In this document: one piece after another, positions 1 to 7,701 of the stretch
Numbering within the stretch: the stretch's first letter is position 1
Layout: each line of letters opens with the position of its first letter
From: an uncultured Succinivibrio sp.
Lineage (GTDB): Bacteria > Pseudomonadota > Gammaproteobacteria > Enterobacterales > Succinivibrionaceae
Assembly: GCA_902785325.1 (NCBI GenBank)
Contig: CACZXZ010000012.1
Location: forward strand, 1 to 49,563
Direction: 5' to 3'
Length of the DNA: 49,563 bases
Translations under genes and position numbers: made by a program
Notes under the pieces: generated by a model
Database searches by the model: none
What the model saw: the letters and a program-made list of their open reading frames with translations, nothing else
What the model was told of the DNA's origin: nothing

Positions 1-16
1 AAAAAAGGGTTTTTTA

Positions 17-445
17 ATGAAAACTTATGTTGCAACACCATCAACAATTAAGCGTGATTGGTTAGTTATTGATGCTGAGGGTCAGACTTTAGGTCGCCTA
101 GCTACTGAAATTGCTTTACGTTTACGCGGTAAGCACAAGCCAGAGTACACTCCATTCTTAGATACTGGTGATTACGTTATCGTAATCAACGCTTCTAAGG
201 TTAAGGTAACTGGTAACAAGGCTCACGATAAGATGTATTATCACCACACTGGTTTCCCAGGTGGCATCAAGTCAGAGTCATTTGAGAAGTTACTAGCACG
301 TAAGCCAGAGGATGTTATCGAGACTGCAGTTCGCGGTATGCTTCCAAAGGGACCATTAGGTCGTGCTATGTTCCGCAAGCTAAAGGTATATGCTGGTGAG
401 TCACATAATCATGCTGCTCAACAGCCTCAGGTTATCAAGTTTTAA
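17..445 (+). CDS. rplM: 50S ribosomal protein L13
   Basis: Ribosomal protein L13, an early-assembling protein of the large subunit. The 142-residue product has the length of E. coli L13 and the family landmarks: the N-terminal segment [16 protein letters not shown], then [19 protein letters not shown] and a C-terminal [21 protein letters not shown]. The ATG follows an AAGGG purine run by 7 bases. The window begins only 16 bases upstream, so the promoter lies outside. rpsI follows after 13 bases, the usual rplM-rpsI operon. Codon use is richer in GGT, CGT and AAG than in the genes further on, as expected for a highly expressed gene. Confidence 0.98.
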   Translation: MKTYVATPSTIKRDWLVIDAEGQTLGRLATEIALRLRGKHKPEYTPFLDTGDYVIVINASKVKVTGNKAHDKMYYHHTGFPGGIKSESFEKLLARKPEDVIETAVRGMLPKGPLGRAMFRKLKVYAGESHNHAAQQPQVIKF

Positions 446-458
446 GGAGCATTAGCAA

Positions 459-851
459 ATGGCTGAAAATCAGTATTATGGTACCGGTCGTCGTAAGGAC
501 TCAACTGCACGTGTATTCTTAAAGCAGGGTACTGGTAAATTAGAGATCAATGGCAAGAGCCTAGAGCAATATTTTGGTCGTCCAACCTCTCGTATGGTTG
601 TAGCACAACCTTTAGAGTTATTAGAAGTATCAGACAAGTTTGATCTTTACATAACTGTAAGTGGTGGTGGTATCACTGGTCAAGCTGGTGCAATCCGTCA
701 CGGTATTACTCGTGCTTTAATTCAGTATGACGAGTCATTCCGTCCAGCACTACGTAAGGCTGGCTTCGTAACTCGTGATGCTCGTGCTGTAGAGCGTAAG
801 AAGGTTGGTCTTCACAAAGCTCGTAAGCGTCCACAGTACTCAAAGCGTTAA
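459..851 (+). CDS. rpsI: 30S ribosomal protein S9
   Basis: Ribosomal protein S9 (uS9), whose C-terminal tail reaches the P-site tRNA in the small subunit. The 130-residue product matches the family length. It opens with [16 protein letters not shown], contains the [19 protein letters not shown] block and ends in the basic tail [17 protein letters not shown], whose terminal SKR is the conserved P-site contact. It is cotranscribed with rplM, and AAGGAG lies upstream of its ATG. A strong hairpin terminator begins 19 bases after the stop codon, closing a two-gene operon. Confidence 0.98.
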   Translation: MAENQYYGTGRRKDSTARVFLKQGTGKLEINGKSLEQYFGRPTSRMVVAQPLELLEVSDKFDLYITVSGGGITGQAGAIRHGITRALIQYDESFRPALRKAGFVTRDARAVERKKVGLHKARKRPQYSKR

Positions 852-870
852 TACAGTTTTTTGTACATCA

Positions 871-902
871 AAAGCCTCTGCTCCAAAGCAGGGGTTTTTT
901 TA
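871..902 (+). terminator. Rho-independent terminator of rplM-rpsI
   Basis: The arms CCTCTGCT and AGCAGGGG (875-882 and 887-894, one G-U pair) enclose a CCAA loop and are followed by an uninterrupted T run. An A run on the 5' side can extend the stem. This element overlaps the beginning of a nominal longer reading frame, which argues for a start at 909 in the next gene. Confidence 0.9.
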
Positions 903-908
903 TATCTT

Positions 909-1589
909 ATGGAAAATTATCCTCAAGTTTTAAAAACTCCCAAAGCTTCTTTTGTCGTCTCAAAGCTTATAGCATTCGGTTTTGAATTTGATAGTCAAAC
1001 TTCAACTTACCTCTATAAAAGCAAAGCCTCTGATTTCAATTTTGAATTTAGAATCTTAATCAAAGATGGCGAGTATTCTACTAAGGTTTACGATTTAGAT
1101 TCTGAGTGTGAATACCTGCTACATAAGAGTCATCAAGCTCAAGGTGAGTTCGTAGGTAGAGTAAGAGAGTATTTATCTAATCTTGAAAACAAGATCATAA
1201 AGCAATGTGCTTTAGATCCTATGTTTAATACGTTACAAGCAACTAAGATCATAGAGCGCGTTCAAGAGAAATATCACGTCAAAGCAGAGTTCTTGTTTGG
1301 TGAGGATGAACCTACAGCGGTTTTTAGAAAAGTTGTTAAAGAAAAGCCTAAGTGGTTTGCTTTTATATCACGTTGTAATAGAAAAACTGTTACGGGCACT
1401 GGTGAAGGTAAGATTGAGATCTTAAATCTTAGGTTAGAAGCAAGTGATGTTGATACGCTAATTACACATGAGCATATTCACAGAGGCTATCACATGAACA
1501 AGAAGTATTGGCTTACAATTGAGCTTGATACCACAGTAGATACCGACATGATCTATGCTTTGCTAGACAAAAGTTATCAGCTACTTTAG
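909..1589 (+). CDS. MmcQ/YjbR (YyaQ-like) family protein with N-terminal extension
   Basis: Predicted 226-residue protein. Its C-terminal half, from about residue 110, carries the YjbR/MmcQ signature: KIIERVQEKYHVKAEFLF, a central KPKWFAFISRC strand, the block GEGKIEILNLR and the closing YHMNKKYWLTIELD with the DKSYQLL helix. The family has a double-wing DNA-binding-like fold, but its biochemical role is unsettled. The first half resembles the N-terminal domain of longer YyaQ-type proteins but has no motif I can name. ATG 909 is chosen because the rpsI terminator covers the upstream TTG start at 861; no good Shine-Dalgarno sequence is visible, so expression may rely on a leaderless or weak start. 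It occupies the place where sspA lies in many gammaproteobacteria. Confidence 0.75.
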   Translation: MENYPQVLKTPKASFVVSKLIAFGFEFDSQTSTYLYKSKASDFNFEFRILIKDGEYSTKVYDLDSECEYLLHKSHQAQGEFVGRVREYLSNLENKIIKQCALDPMFNTLQATKIIERVQEKYHVKAEFLFGEDEPTAVFRKVVKEKPKWFAFISRCNRKTVTGTGEGKIEILNLRLEASDVDTLITHEHIHRGYHMNKKYWLTIELDTTVDTDMIYALLDKSYQLL

Positions 1590-1609
1590 GTCTTTTTTTC
1601 TTGATAAGG

Positions 1610-1615
1610 TATAAT
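1610..1615 (+). promoter_or_regulatory. Candidate -10 box for sspB
   Basis: A perfect TATAAT lies 43 bases upstream of the sspB ATG, after the stop codon of the preceding gene. I see no good -35 match at 16-18 bases. AGGAGG at 1647-1652 is a consensus ribosome binding site 5 bases before the ATG. Together they suggest sspB has its own promoter. Confidence 0.5.
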
Positions 1616-1657
1616 CTTAAAAAAAGAGTCTTATTACAAATAAGTTAGGAGGAACAA

Positions 1658-2170
1658 ATGTTTGATAAGCTCAGTAGTACTAAGCCATTTATGTTTAATG
1701 CTTATTACGAGTGGATGATTAAAAATGAAATTACTCCTCATCTTTTAGTAGATGCTAGTGTAAAAGGAGTAAAGGTTCCTTTAGACTTTGTAAAAGACGA
1801 TTGCATTATCTTAAGCTTAAAGCCAACAGCAATTTCAGAATTTCAGTGCCTTGAGAGAGGCATTAGCTTTAAAGCAAGATTTAAAGGCGTAAGTGAGGAT
1901 ATCTATATTCCTTACAAAGCTATGGAAGAGTTAATTGCTATTGAGACTAATTGTAGCCTTCCAATTGGTAAAGCTTTAGAGCAATTAGAATTATCCCCTC
2001 AAGCAGATGAGGAAATTTATCCAGATGAAGGTACTGTAGCTGAAGATCCTTTATTTAAGGTTGAAAAAGATCCTGTTGCTATAGAAGGTGCTCCTGCTGA
2101 AGATATCAAGCCTTCAAAAGACGAGACTAAATCTCAAAGCGAGCCTGGCTTTGAATTTGTAAAAGACTAA
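1658..2170 (+). CDS. sspB: ClpXP protease specificity-enhancing factor SspB
   Basis: SspB is the adaptor that binds ssrA-tagged polypeptides from stalled ribosomes and delivers them to ClpXP. The 170-residue protein has the family N-terminal fold: STKPFMFNAYYEWMIKNEITPHLLVDA, the GVKVPLDFVKDDCIILSLKPTA strand region and FKARFKGVSEDIYIPYKAMEELIA. A long acidic, presumably flexible linker rich in Asp, Glu and Pro runs from about residue 110. It ends in a short hydrophobic-basic tail, GFEFVKD, which fits the ClpX-docking tail of known SspB. It usually follows sspA; here sspA is missing and a YjbR-like gene precedes it. A convergent terminator is shared with lpoA. Confidence 0.93.
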   Translation: MFDKLSSTKPFMFNAYYEWMIKNEITPHLLVDASVKGVKVPLDFVKDDCIILSLKPTAISEFQCLERGISFKARFKGVSEDIYIPYKAMEELIAIETNCSLPIGKALEQLELSPQADEEIYPDEGTVAEDPLFKVEKDPVAIEGAPAEDIKPSKDETKSQSEPGFEFVKD

Positions 2171-2180
2171 AACTAAAAAT

Positions 2181-2203
2181 AAAGGCAGCTTAAAGCTGCC
2201 TTT
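2181..2203. terminator. Convergent bidirectional terminator between sspB and lpoA
   Basis: A perfect 10-bp stem (AAAGGCAGCT with AGCTGCCTTT, loop TAA) sits between the converging sspB and lpoA genes. On the plus strand it ends in a short T run. On the minus strand it is followed by TTTATTTTT, so termination of lpoA should be efficient. Confidence 0.85.
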
Positions 2204-2221
2204 ACTCTAAGATAAAATTAT

Positions 2222-4006
2222 TTATCTTAACTTGCCTAATTCTACCCACATAGCTGAAGATTCAATTAGACCGTCTTTTCCAAGAGAAATATCACCTGTT
2301 AGACCATGTAATACATCATTCTGATCTTTTGATAGTTCAGTCATGGTGAAAGCAAAGTTTACAGCATCATAAGCTGAAGCAAAAATTCTTTGAACTTGGC
2401 TATTAGCCTTTGGTAGGCTCTTCATGAAAGAGTCTTTTAACTGGCTATCAGTTAAAAGCCAAGGCATATTACCTAAAGTTGCACCCTTTAGGGCAAACTC
2501 TTGAGCTGAGTTATTTACACCGTTATAGCTCATATTAGTTAAATATACATGAGCAGAAGCTGGGATTTTAGCCTTTACTAAAACAGCATCTTGAGCGGTG
2601 GAACTGATATAAACACTGTCAGCTTGTGCTAATGGGCAAGCAGCTAAAGCTGTTGCTAAGGCATTAACATCAGAGTAGTTACAAATTACAGTGTTCTTAT
2701 TTACTTTATCAAAATTCTGCTTAAAGCCATCAGCTGCTCTTTGGGAATTTGAGTCTTTGCTGTTTGCAATTACTACAGGTGCTTTATAGCCATCTGCGTG
2801 AACCTTGCTTGCAGCTAAAGCGCCTTCATAGTCAGGACCTAAATCAAAATACCATTGATTGATAGGCTTGTTTAGTGCATCCTCATTAAATACGATAGAA
2901 GGAATACCTTGGTTATTCTTATTTAGAGTTTCTACCTCAGGCTTTAAGATAGGACCAATGATAAGTTTGGTGCCGTTAGCTTGAAGCTTCTTTAGAATAT
3001 CTGAGATATTTAACTTGTTAGTATCGTAGAAATTAACTTTTGATTGGCTATTTCTATCTTTTAAAGCGGTGATAACACCAAGTCTAGCAGGCTCACCTAC
3101 AATTGAAGCAAAACGACCTGTAAGTGGAATTAAAACAGCGATGGTGTCACCGTCATTTAACTTAATTAAAGACTTTTCATTTACAGCAACAGGAGCACCT
3201 GTTTCTACTTGAGAGTCACTATTATCAGCTGTTTGTGTTACTTCTACAGTGTTTTTAGCTAGTAACTCATTGATTGGATGAGTTGGGTATTTAGCACCAA
3301 AGTCTTCAAGTACTTTTTGTTTTAAATCTGCACTTGCACTTCTGCTAATTAAAGAATACTCATAAAAACCTTTATCGGTGGAGTTCTTAGCATTACCTAA
3401 AGCTTTTGAAATGGTAGCTTCATCTAAAGCACCTAAGAGATCGATGCTTTGATTGATAACTGTAATTCTGTCTTGTTTTCTATCAATAGAGTTTAATAAG
3501 GCAATCTTATTTTTATAAGCTAATACTTGGTAGCTTGGATTTTTAGTTTCCTTAAATAACTTTGCATTAACGTTAGAATTTAGAATTAAGAAATAAGAGA
3601 TATCTTGTTTTGGTAGGGAATTGTATTTAACTGTTTTAAGTACTTTAGAAGCCTTTTGATTGTTGTTTTGCTTTGATAAAAGCATAGCTTTAACAATTGA
3701 AGCTTCATCTTTTTGTACTGAGTTTGTAGCTAAAACTTCAAGTTTGGTAATATTCTGTTTAGCTGCATCGAAGTTATTATCGATGATATTAGCTCTAGCA
3801 AGCAGAATCAGTGCCTTGTATTTTTGCTCATCACCAGCATCGTCGTAAGCTGCTTGGTACTCACTAGTCTTTAAAACGATAGGACCAAAAGCATTTGCTT
3901 GAACAATTTTCTGTGTGTTTGAGGAAGTACAAGCGCTCAAGCATAAGCTTGCAGCAGTCATTAAAGCACATACGCTTAAACTTAATTTATTTCTTTTAGC
4001 GTTCAC
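2222..4006 (-). CDS. lpoA: Penicillin-binding protein activator LpoA (outer-membrane lipoprotein)
   Basis: LpoA is an outer-membrane lipoprotein that reaches through the periplasm and stimulates the peptidoglycan synthase PBP1A. The 594-residue product begins with a lipoprotein signal peptide: basic N-region, hydrophobic core and lipobox LSAC with Cys26. The +2 residue is Thr, consistent with sorting to the outer membrane. The N-terminal half is helical and TPR-like, including the block YKALILLARANIIDNNFDAAKQNITKLE. The C-terminal half is the periplasmic-binding-protein-like domain with IAVLIPLTGRFASIVGEPARLG, KLIIGPILKPEVETL and IFASAYDAVNFAF. It is shorter than the 678-residue E. coli protein, mainly in the linker between domains. 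It is divergent from rsmI, the common gammaproteobacterial arrangement. Confidence 0.92.
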   Translation of the reverse strand: MNAKRNKLSLSVCALMTAASLCLSACTSSNTQKIVQANAFGPIVLKTSEYQAAYDDAGDEQKYKALILLARANIIDNNFDAAKQNITKLEVLATNSVQKDEASIVKAMLLSKQNNNQKASKVLKTVKYNSLPKQDISYFLILNSNVNAKLFKETKNPSYQVLAYKNKIALLNSIDRKQDRITVINQSIDLLGALDEATISKALGNAKNSTDKGFYEYSLISRSASADLKQKVLEDFGAKYPTHPINELLAKNTVEVTQTADNSDSQVETGAPVAVNEKSLIKLNDGDTIAVLIPLTGRFASIVGEPARLGVITALKDRNSQSKVNFYDTNKLNISDILKKLQANGTKLIIGPILKPEVETLNKNNQGIPSIVFNEDALNKPINQWYFDLGPDYEGALAASKVHADGYKAPVVIANSKDSNSQRAADGFKQNFDKVNKNTVICNYSDVNALATALAACPLAQADSVYISSTAQDAVLVKAKIPASAHVYLTNMSYNGVNNSAQEFALKGATLGNMPWLLTDSQLKDSFMKSLPKANSQVQRIFASAYDAVNFAFTMTELSKDQNDVLHGLTGDISLGKDGLIESSAMWVELGKLR

Positions 4007-4135
4007 AGTCTTATTCCTACATAAAATTCTGTCAATGTTTGCTATTTTACCATATTGCCAAGGATCTGACCGTTTTTAAAACGTATTGAGCAACAAATAA
4101 TGTTAAACTAAGAAAAAAATTTTAGAGATGATTTT

Positions 4136-4978
4136 ATGCTAGAAAGTGCTTTATATATTGTTCCAACCCCAATTGGAAATTTAGATGACATTACCTTAAG
4201 AGCTATTGAAGTATTAAAAAACGCTACTTTAATTGCAGCAGAAGACACTAGACATTCAAAGATCTTATTAGACAAGCTAGGCGTTTTAAATCCAAAAATG
4301 ATCTCTTGTCATGATCATAATGAGGAGCAACGTGCTTCTATTATTATTGAGGAAGTAAACAAAGGTGGCATTGTAGCTCTAATCTCGGATGCTGGCTCCC
4401 CACTTATCAATGATCCTGGCTATAAAGTAGTAACTTTATGCTCTAAAGCCAATGTAAAAGTAATTCCACTTCCAGGTCCTTGTGCTTTAATTACCGCTCT
4501 TGAAGCTAGTGCACTACCTACTGATAAGTTCATGTTCAATGGTTTCTTCCCAGTAAAAGAAAAAGAGCTTGTAGAAACTATTGAGAGTCTTAAAGGCGTG
4601 GATTACACAGCTGTATTTTATGAAGCACCAAGACGTATTTTAAATACCATGGAAAAAGTAGCTCAAATCTTACCTGAGCACGATGTGACTTTATGTCGTG
4701 AAATGACTAAAACCTTTGAGTCTTTTTATCGTTTAAAAGCTAAAGACGCACCTGCGTTTTTAGAGGCAGATCCTGACAGAACCAAAGGCGAATTTGTAGT
4801 AGCTATTGGTGCCTTAAAAGAAGATCAAGGTGTTATAAGTCCACAGATTGTAGATGCTTTAAAAACTTTAGTGCAAACTACCCCTGTAAAAGTTGCCTGC
4901 AACGTAGTTGCTAACTTAACAGGTCTTAAAAAGAACGAACTATATAATTTGGCCTTAGAACTAAAAGAAAAAAACTAG
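4136..4978 (+). CDS. rsmI: 16S rRNA (cytidine1402-2'-O)-methyltransferase RsmI
   Basis: RsmI methylates the ribose of C1402 in the 16S rRNA decoding centre using SAM. The 280-residue protein has the tetrapyrrole-methylase-like fold with family motifs: LYIVPTPIGNLDDITLRAIEVL at the N-terminus, LIAAEDTRHSKILL, the SAM-binding ALISDAGSPLINDPGYK, and VIPLPGPCALITALEASALPTDKF. It is divergent from lpoA, with 129 bases between the two starts. The rnpB promoter overlaps the end of the gene, with its -10 box 7 bases after the stop codon. Confidence 0.96.
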   Translation: MLESALYIVPTPIGNLDDITLRAIEVLKNATLIAAEDTRHSKILLDKLGVLNPKMISCHDHNEEQRASIIIEEVNKGGIVALISDAGSPLINDPGYKVVTLCSKANVKVIPLPGPCALITALEASALPTDKFMFNGFFPVKEKELVETIESLKGVDYTAVFYEAPRRILNTMEKVAQILPEHDVTLCREMTKTFESFYRLKAKDAPAFLEADPDRTKGEFVVAIGALKEDQGVISPQIVDALKTLVQTTPVKVACNVVANLTGLKKNELYNLALELKEKN

Positions 4979-4984
4979 TTATGT

Positions 4985-4990
4985 TATAAT
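4985..4990 (+). promoter_or_regulatory. -10 box of rnpB
   Basis: A perfect TATAAT ends 6 bases before the first base of the predicted RNase P RNA, the right distance for its transcription start. No convincing -35 hexamer is visible at 16-18 bases, since that stretch is the A-rich 3' end of rsmI. Confidence 0.7.
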
Positions 4991-4996
4991 GCACGC

Positions 4997-5369
4997 GAGT
5001 CGACCAGGCAACCGCTGCCGTGCACGCGTGTTTAAGATCTTTAAGCATACGGTCACGGGGGAGGAAAGTCCGAGCTCCGCAGGACGAGGTGCCAGGTAAC
5101 GCCTGGAGGGTGCAAACCCATGACAAGTGCAACAGAAAGAATACCGCCATTTATGGTAAGGGTGAAATGGTGAGGTAAGAGCTCACCGCTTTTTTAGTAA
5201 TAAAAAAGGCAAGGTAAACTCCACCTGGAGCAAGATCAAATAGGCTCTTTATACTTTTGTCCGAAGTAAGAGCGGGTTGATTGCTGGAGCTAGCGAGTGA
5301 TTGCTAGCCTAGAGGAATGGTTGCCACTGCATTGCAGAACAGAACTCGGCTTATAGGTCGGCTCATCTA
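4997..5369 (+). ncRNA. rnpB: RNase P RNA (M1 RNA, bacterial class A)
   Basis: Catalytic RNA of RNase P, which removes the 5' leader of pre-tRNAs. Hallmarks are the core GAGGAAAGTCCGAGCTCC, the block AGGTGCCAGGTAACGCCTGG, the segments GACAAGTGCAACAGAAAG and GGTAAACTCCACCTGGAGCA, and the 3' block AGAACTCGGCTTATAGGTCG. The 5' end GAGTCGACC (4997-5005) pairs with GGTCGGCTC (5356-5364), forming helix P1 with one G-U pair. The length of about 370 bases fits class A. The small open frames in this span on the opposite strand are not genes. The exact 3' end is uncertain by a few bases. Confidence 0.97.
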
Positions 5370-5625
5370 ATCTTTTCTTTGTGTGCGCAATTTTGTGCCG
5401 TCATTCACATCTTAAAACAAAACTTTAGTTTTGTTGTAAAAATTATAAAGTTACTGTTTTCTATTAATTGTCTTTAAATATAGCAAGATAGCTAAATTTG
5501 TATCTATTATCCTAATTTGCAGCCTGTGCCTTATTTGTCCCTAACCACTTGATCTCAAAGCAAAAGTAATCTTTGTCACATCTTTTTTAAATCTTGTTGC
5601 AATAATCTTTGTGTTTGATAAACTT

Positions 5626-5650
5626 ATGGACAATAGTGGTAAAAAGTGGA
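5626..5650 (+). promoter_or_regulatory. MraZ operator (three TGG repeats, 10-bp period)
   Basis: TGG occurs at 5627, 5637 and 5647, exactly 10 bp apart on the same face of the helix, each preceded by A or G. MraZ of E. coli and Mycoplasma is known to bind tandem TGGG-like direct repeats with a 10-bp period in front of its own gene. The array lies just upstream of a TATAAT, so bound MraZ would overlap the promoter. Autoregulation of the whole dcw cluster is inferred. Confidence 0.75.
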
Positions 5651-5665
5651 AGATTTTCCCAAAAA

Positions 5666-5671
5666 TATAAT
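5666..5671 (+). promoter_or_regulatory. -10 box of the mraZ (dcw) promoter
   Basis: A perfect TATAAT lies 16 bases upstream of the mraZ ATG, and the -35 region falls within the third MraZ repeat. The short distance predicts a very short leader. A second promoter further upstream cannot be excluded. Confidence 0.6.
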
Positions 5672-5687
5672 AAAAGGTTAATGTGGT

Positions 5688-6170
5688 ATGTTCGATGGCT
5701 TATTATTAAGTGGCACGTCTACCGTGTCCCTTGATGCAAAAGGGCGCTTTCTCATACCTGCACGCTATAGACAAGCACTATTAGATCAAAATGAAGGTAC
5801 TTGTGTAGTCACAAGATCTTTATTTGATAAATGTTTATGGCTGTACCCAAGCGAAGAGTGGGATACTGTAGTTAAAACTTTAGGCTCCCTTCCAACCTTG
5901 CAAGATCCTTTATGTAGAACAATACAACGTGTTGTCCTTGGCAACGCGGTATTTTGTCAATTAGATGCACAAGGAAGGCTTTTGCTAACCCCTGAATTAA
6001 AGGCAATAGCAGGTCTTGAAAAGAATGCTTATCTAATTGGTTTTAATAATAAATTTGAGTTGTGGTCTGAAGATAATTACAACGCTCAATGCGCACAAGA
6101 CGAGGAAACTTTAGCTAAAGCTGTTGCCTCCTTATCAGAGCACACTATTTTAAATGGCTTAAAATTATAA
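5688..6170 (+). CDS. mraZ: Transcriptional regulator MraZ
   Basis: MraZ is a double AbrB-fold DNA-binding protein that represses the dcw operon, including itself. The 160-residue product has both SpoVT-AbrB-like repeats, each with the DxxGRxxxP core: LDAKGRFLIPARYR near residue 16 and the degenerate LDAQGRLLLTPELKA near residue 90. The N-terminus MFDGLLLSGTSTVSLDAKGR is typical. It is the first gene of the cluster, with rsmH following after about 10 bases. Its likely binding site is the repeat array at 5626-5650. Confidence 0.96.
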   Translation: MFDGLLLSGTSTVSLDAKGRFLIPARYRQALLDQNEGTCVVTRSLFDKCLWLYPSEEWDTVVKTLGSLPTLQDPLCRTIQRVVLGNAVFCQLDAQGRLLLTPELKAIAGLEKNAYLIGFNNKFELWSEDNYNAQCAQDEETLAKAVASLSEHTILNGLKL

Positions 6171-6180
6171 GTTGGTCCAA

Positions 6181-7131
6181 ATGGCTTTTTCACATATTCC
6201 TGTATTGCTAAATGAAGTATTAGAAGGTTTAAATATTAAAAGCAATGGAATTTATGTTGATGCAACCTTTGGTCGCGGTGGCCATTCTAAAAAGATTTTA
6301 GAAAGATTAGATGAAAATGGCAGATTATATGGCCTAGATAGAGATCTTGCAGCAGTTGAAGCTGCAAAAGCTATCGAAGATAGCAGATTTACTATCGTGC
6401 ATAGTGCTTTTTCTAATCTTAAAGAAGTTTGTACAAATTTAGGTATTTTAGGTAAGGTTGATGGCATTTTAATGGATATTGGTGTGTCATCTCCTCAAAT
6501 TGATGATCCTACTCGTGGCTTTTCTTTTGAAAAAGATGGTCCTTTAGATATGCGTATGGATCAGAGCAGTAGTTTAACAGCTAAAACCATCGTAAATACC
6601 TATTCAAAGCAAGATTTAGCCTACATCTTTAAAGTCTATGGTGAGGAGAATTTTGCAGCTAAAGTAGCTACAGCGATTGTGCGTCAAAGGGAGATTAAGC
6701 CTTTTGAAACTACTTTAGAATTGTCAGAATTTATTAAAAGGGTGATTGGTGGCAAACCAACGCCAAAACATAAAGCTACAAGATGTTTCCAAGCGTTACG
6801 TATTGCCGTAAACGCTGAGCTTGATGAATTAAAACAAGCTTTAGAAGGAAGCTTAGACGTGTTAGCTACAGATGGTAGATTATGCGTGATAAGTTTCCAT
6901 TCTTTAGAAGACAGAATAGTAAAAAATTTTATAAAAGATCAGTCACAAGGACAAAAAGTTCCAAGCGGCTTACCTATCACTTATGAGGAAGCTGAAAAAT
7001 TAAGACTGTCTACAGCAAAAGTGGAGCCGGTAGGTGGAGCAATTAAAGCTACACCAGATGAAATAGCACAAAATGTACGCTCAAGAAGTGCCACACTTCG
7101 CGTATGTAAGAGGCTTGAGAGGCTACCTTAA
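6181..7131 (+). CDS. rsmH: 16S rRNA (cytosine1402-N4)-methyltransferase RsmH
   Basis: RsmH (MraW) adds the N4-methyl group to C1402 of 16S rRNA, the same nucleotide that RsmI ribose-methylates. The protein of about 316 residues starts HIPVLLNEVLEGLNIK and has the SAM-binding motif YVDATFGRGGHSKKIL, then LMDIGVSSPQIDDPTRGFSF, the DMRMD block, RCFQALRIAVNAELDEL and VISFHSLEDRIVK. ATG 6181 is preferred over the in-frame TTG at 6172 because homologues begin close to the HIPVLL segment. It overlaps no neighbour, and the ftsL ATG follows its stop codon directly. Confidence 0.96.
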   Translation: MAFSHIPVLLNEVLEGLNIKSNGIYVDATFGRGGHSKKILERLDENGRLYGLDRDLAAVEAAKAIEDSRFTIVHSAFSNLKEVCTNLGILGKVDGILMDIGVSSPQIDDPTRGFSFEKDGPLDMRMDQSSSLTAKTIVNTYSKQDLAYIFKVYGEENFAAKVATAIVRQREIKPFETTLELSEFIKRVIGGKPTPKHKATRCFQALRIAVNAELDELKQALEGSLDVLATDGRLCVISFHSLEDRIVKNFIKDQSQGQKVPSGLPITYEEAEKLRLSTAKVEPVGGAIKATPDEIAQNVRSRSATLRVCKRLERLP

Positions 7132-7695
7132 ATGCAACAAAGTTCCGCTTTAAGAAAGGTTGACGATTATAACAGTGCTGTAGTTACACCCCCTTCTGAA
7201 CAAGAGCCACAATTTGGTCAAAGACCAAATCCTAAGGCAAAACCTGTAACTCCTACTGTGCCTGTAGTAAGGCATGTAGTCGAGGAGAGGGTTATTCGCC
7301 TAAAGACTCCTGAAGAAACTGAGGAAGAGAAGTTTGCAAGTAAAGCTCCACCTCCATTAAGCCTATATCATACTGATGGTTTTAAGCAGCAAGTAAAGCC
7401 ATTAGTACCAACTATTTTCAATGACATCTTGTCTAATATATTCACTTATTTGCTGATTTTAGCTCTTACTACTTTAGCGGTGTTTAAGGTATATCAAGTA
7501 CAAATGACACGTGATAAGACAGCTGAGTATAATGAAGTAAGACTTTACAATGAGAGTTTACACCGAGAGTGGTTATCCTTATTGTCTGATAGAGCAGCAT
7601 TGACTGAATATACTATCATTCGTAAGAACGCTAGTACCAATCTTGAGATGGTGCAGCCAAAAACCGAAGATGAAGTTGTTATTGATTTAAGATAA
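7132..7695 (+). CDS. ftsL: Cell division protein FtsL with long cytoplasmic N-terminus
   Basis: FtsL is a bitopic divisome protein that forms the FtsQLB complex and activates FtsWI. Position between rsmH and ftsI and the domain plan support the call. There is a single membrane segment at about residues 98-120 (SNIFTYLLILALTTLAVF), followed by a periplasmic coiled coil with the family pattern EYNEVRLYNESLHREWLSLL and a late IIRKNASTNLEMVQP. At 187 residues it is much longer than the 121-residue E. coli protein. The extra length is a Pro- and charge-rich cytoplasmic N-terminus of roughly 95 residues. No later ATG could serve as start without losing the membrane segment. Confidence 0.88.
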   Translation: MQQSSALRKVDDYNSAVVTPPSEQEPQFGQRPNPKAKPVTPTVPVVRHVVEERVIRLKTPEETEEEKFASKAPPPLSLYHTDGFKQQVKPLVPTIFNDILSNIFTYLLILALTTLAVFKVYQVQMTRDKTAEYNEVRLYNESLHREWLSLLSDRAALTEYTIIRKNASTNLEMVQPKTEDEVVIDLR

Positions 7696-7701
7696 TTTTT
7701 T

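Larger units (their letters stand above)
5370..5687 (+). other. Intergenic region between rnpB and mraZ
   Basis: This 318-base stretch has no coding frame. It holds an AT-rich 8-bp hairpin at 5416-5435 (AACAAAAC and GTTTTGTT, loop TTTA) that may end the rnpB transcript, though it has no T tail. It also has a direct repeat of TAATCTTTGT at 5567-5576 and 5603-5612 (36 bases apart) and the mraZ operator and promoter near the end. Confidence 0.6.

Noticed and set aside
861-908. Longer start (TTG 861) for the YjbR-like gene
   Set aside because: It would be translated through the rpsI terminator hairpin; the ATG at 909 lies just after the hairpin.
4926-5150. Minus-strand open frame of 74 codons over rnpB
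   Set aside because: It is antisense to a clear RNase P RNA and has no recognisable protein features.
5567-5612. Direct repeat TAATCTTTGT upstream of mraZ as an operator
   Set aside because: Only two copies 36 bases apart in AT-rich DNA; recorded within the intergenic description but not supported as a binding site.
5624-5632. DnaA-box-like TTATGGACA upstream of mraZ
   Set aside because: It has a mismatch at a critical position, stands alone and overlaps the better supported MraZ repeat array.
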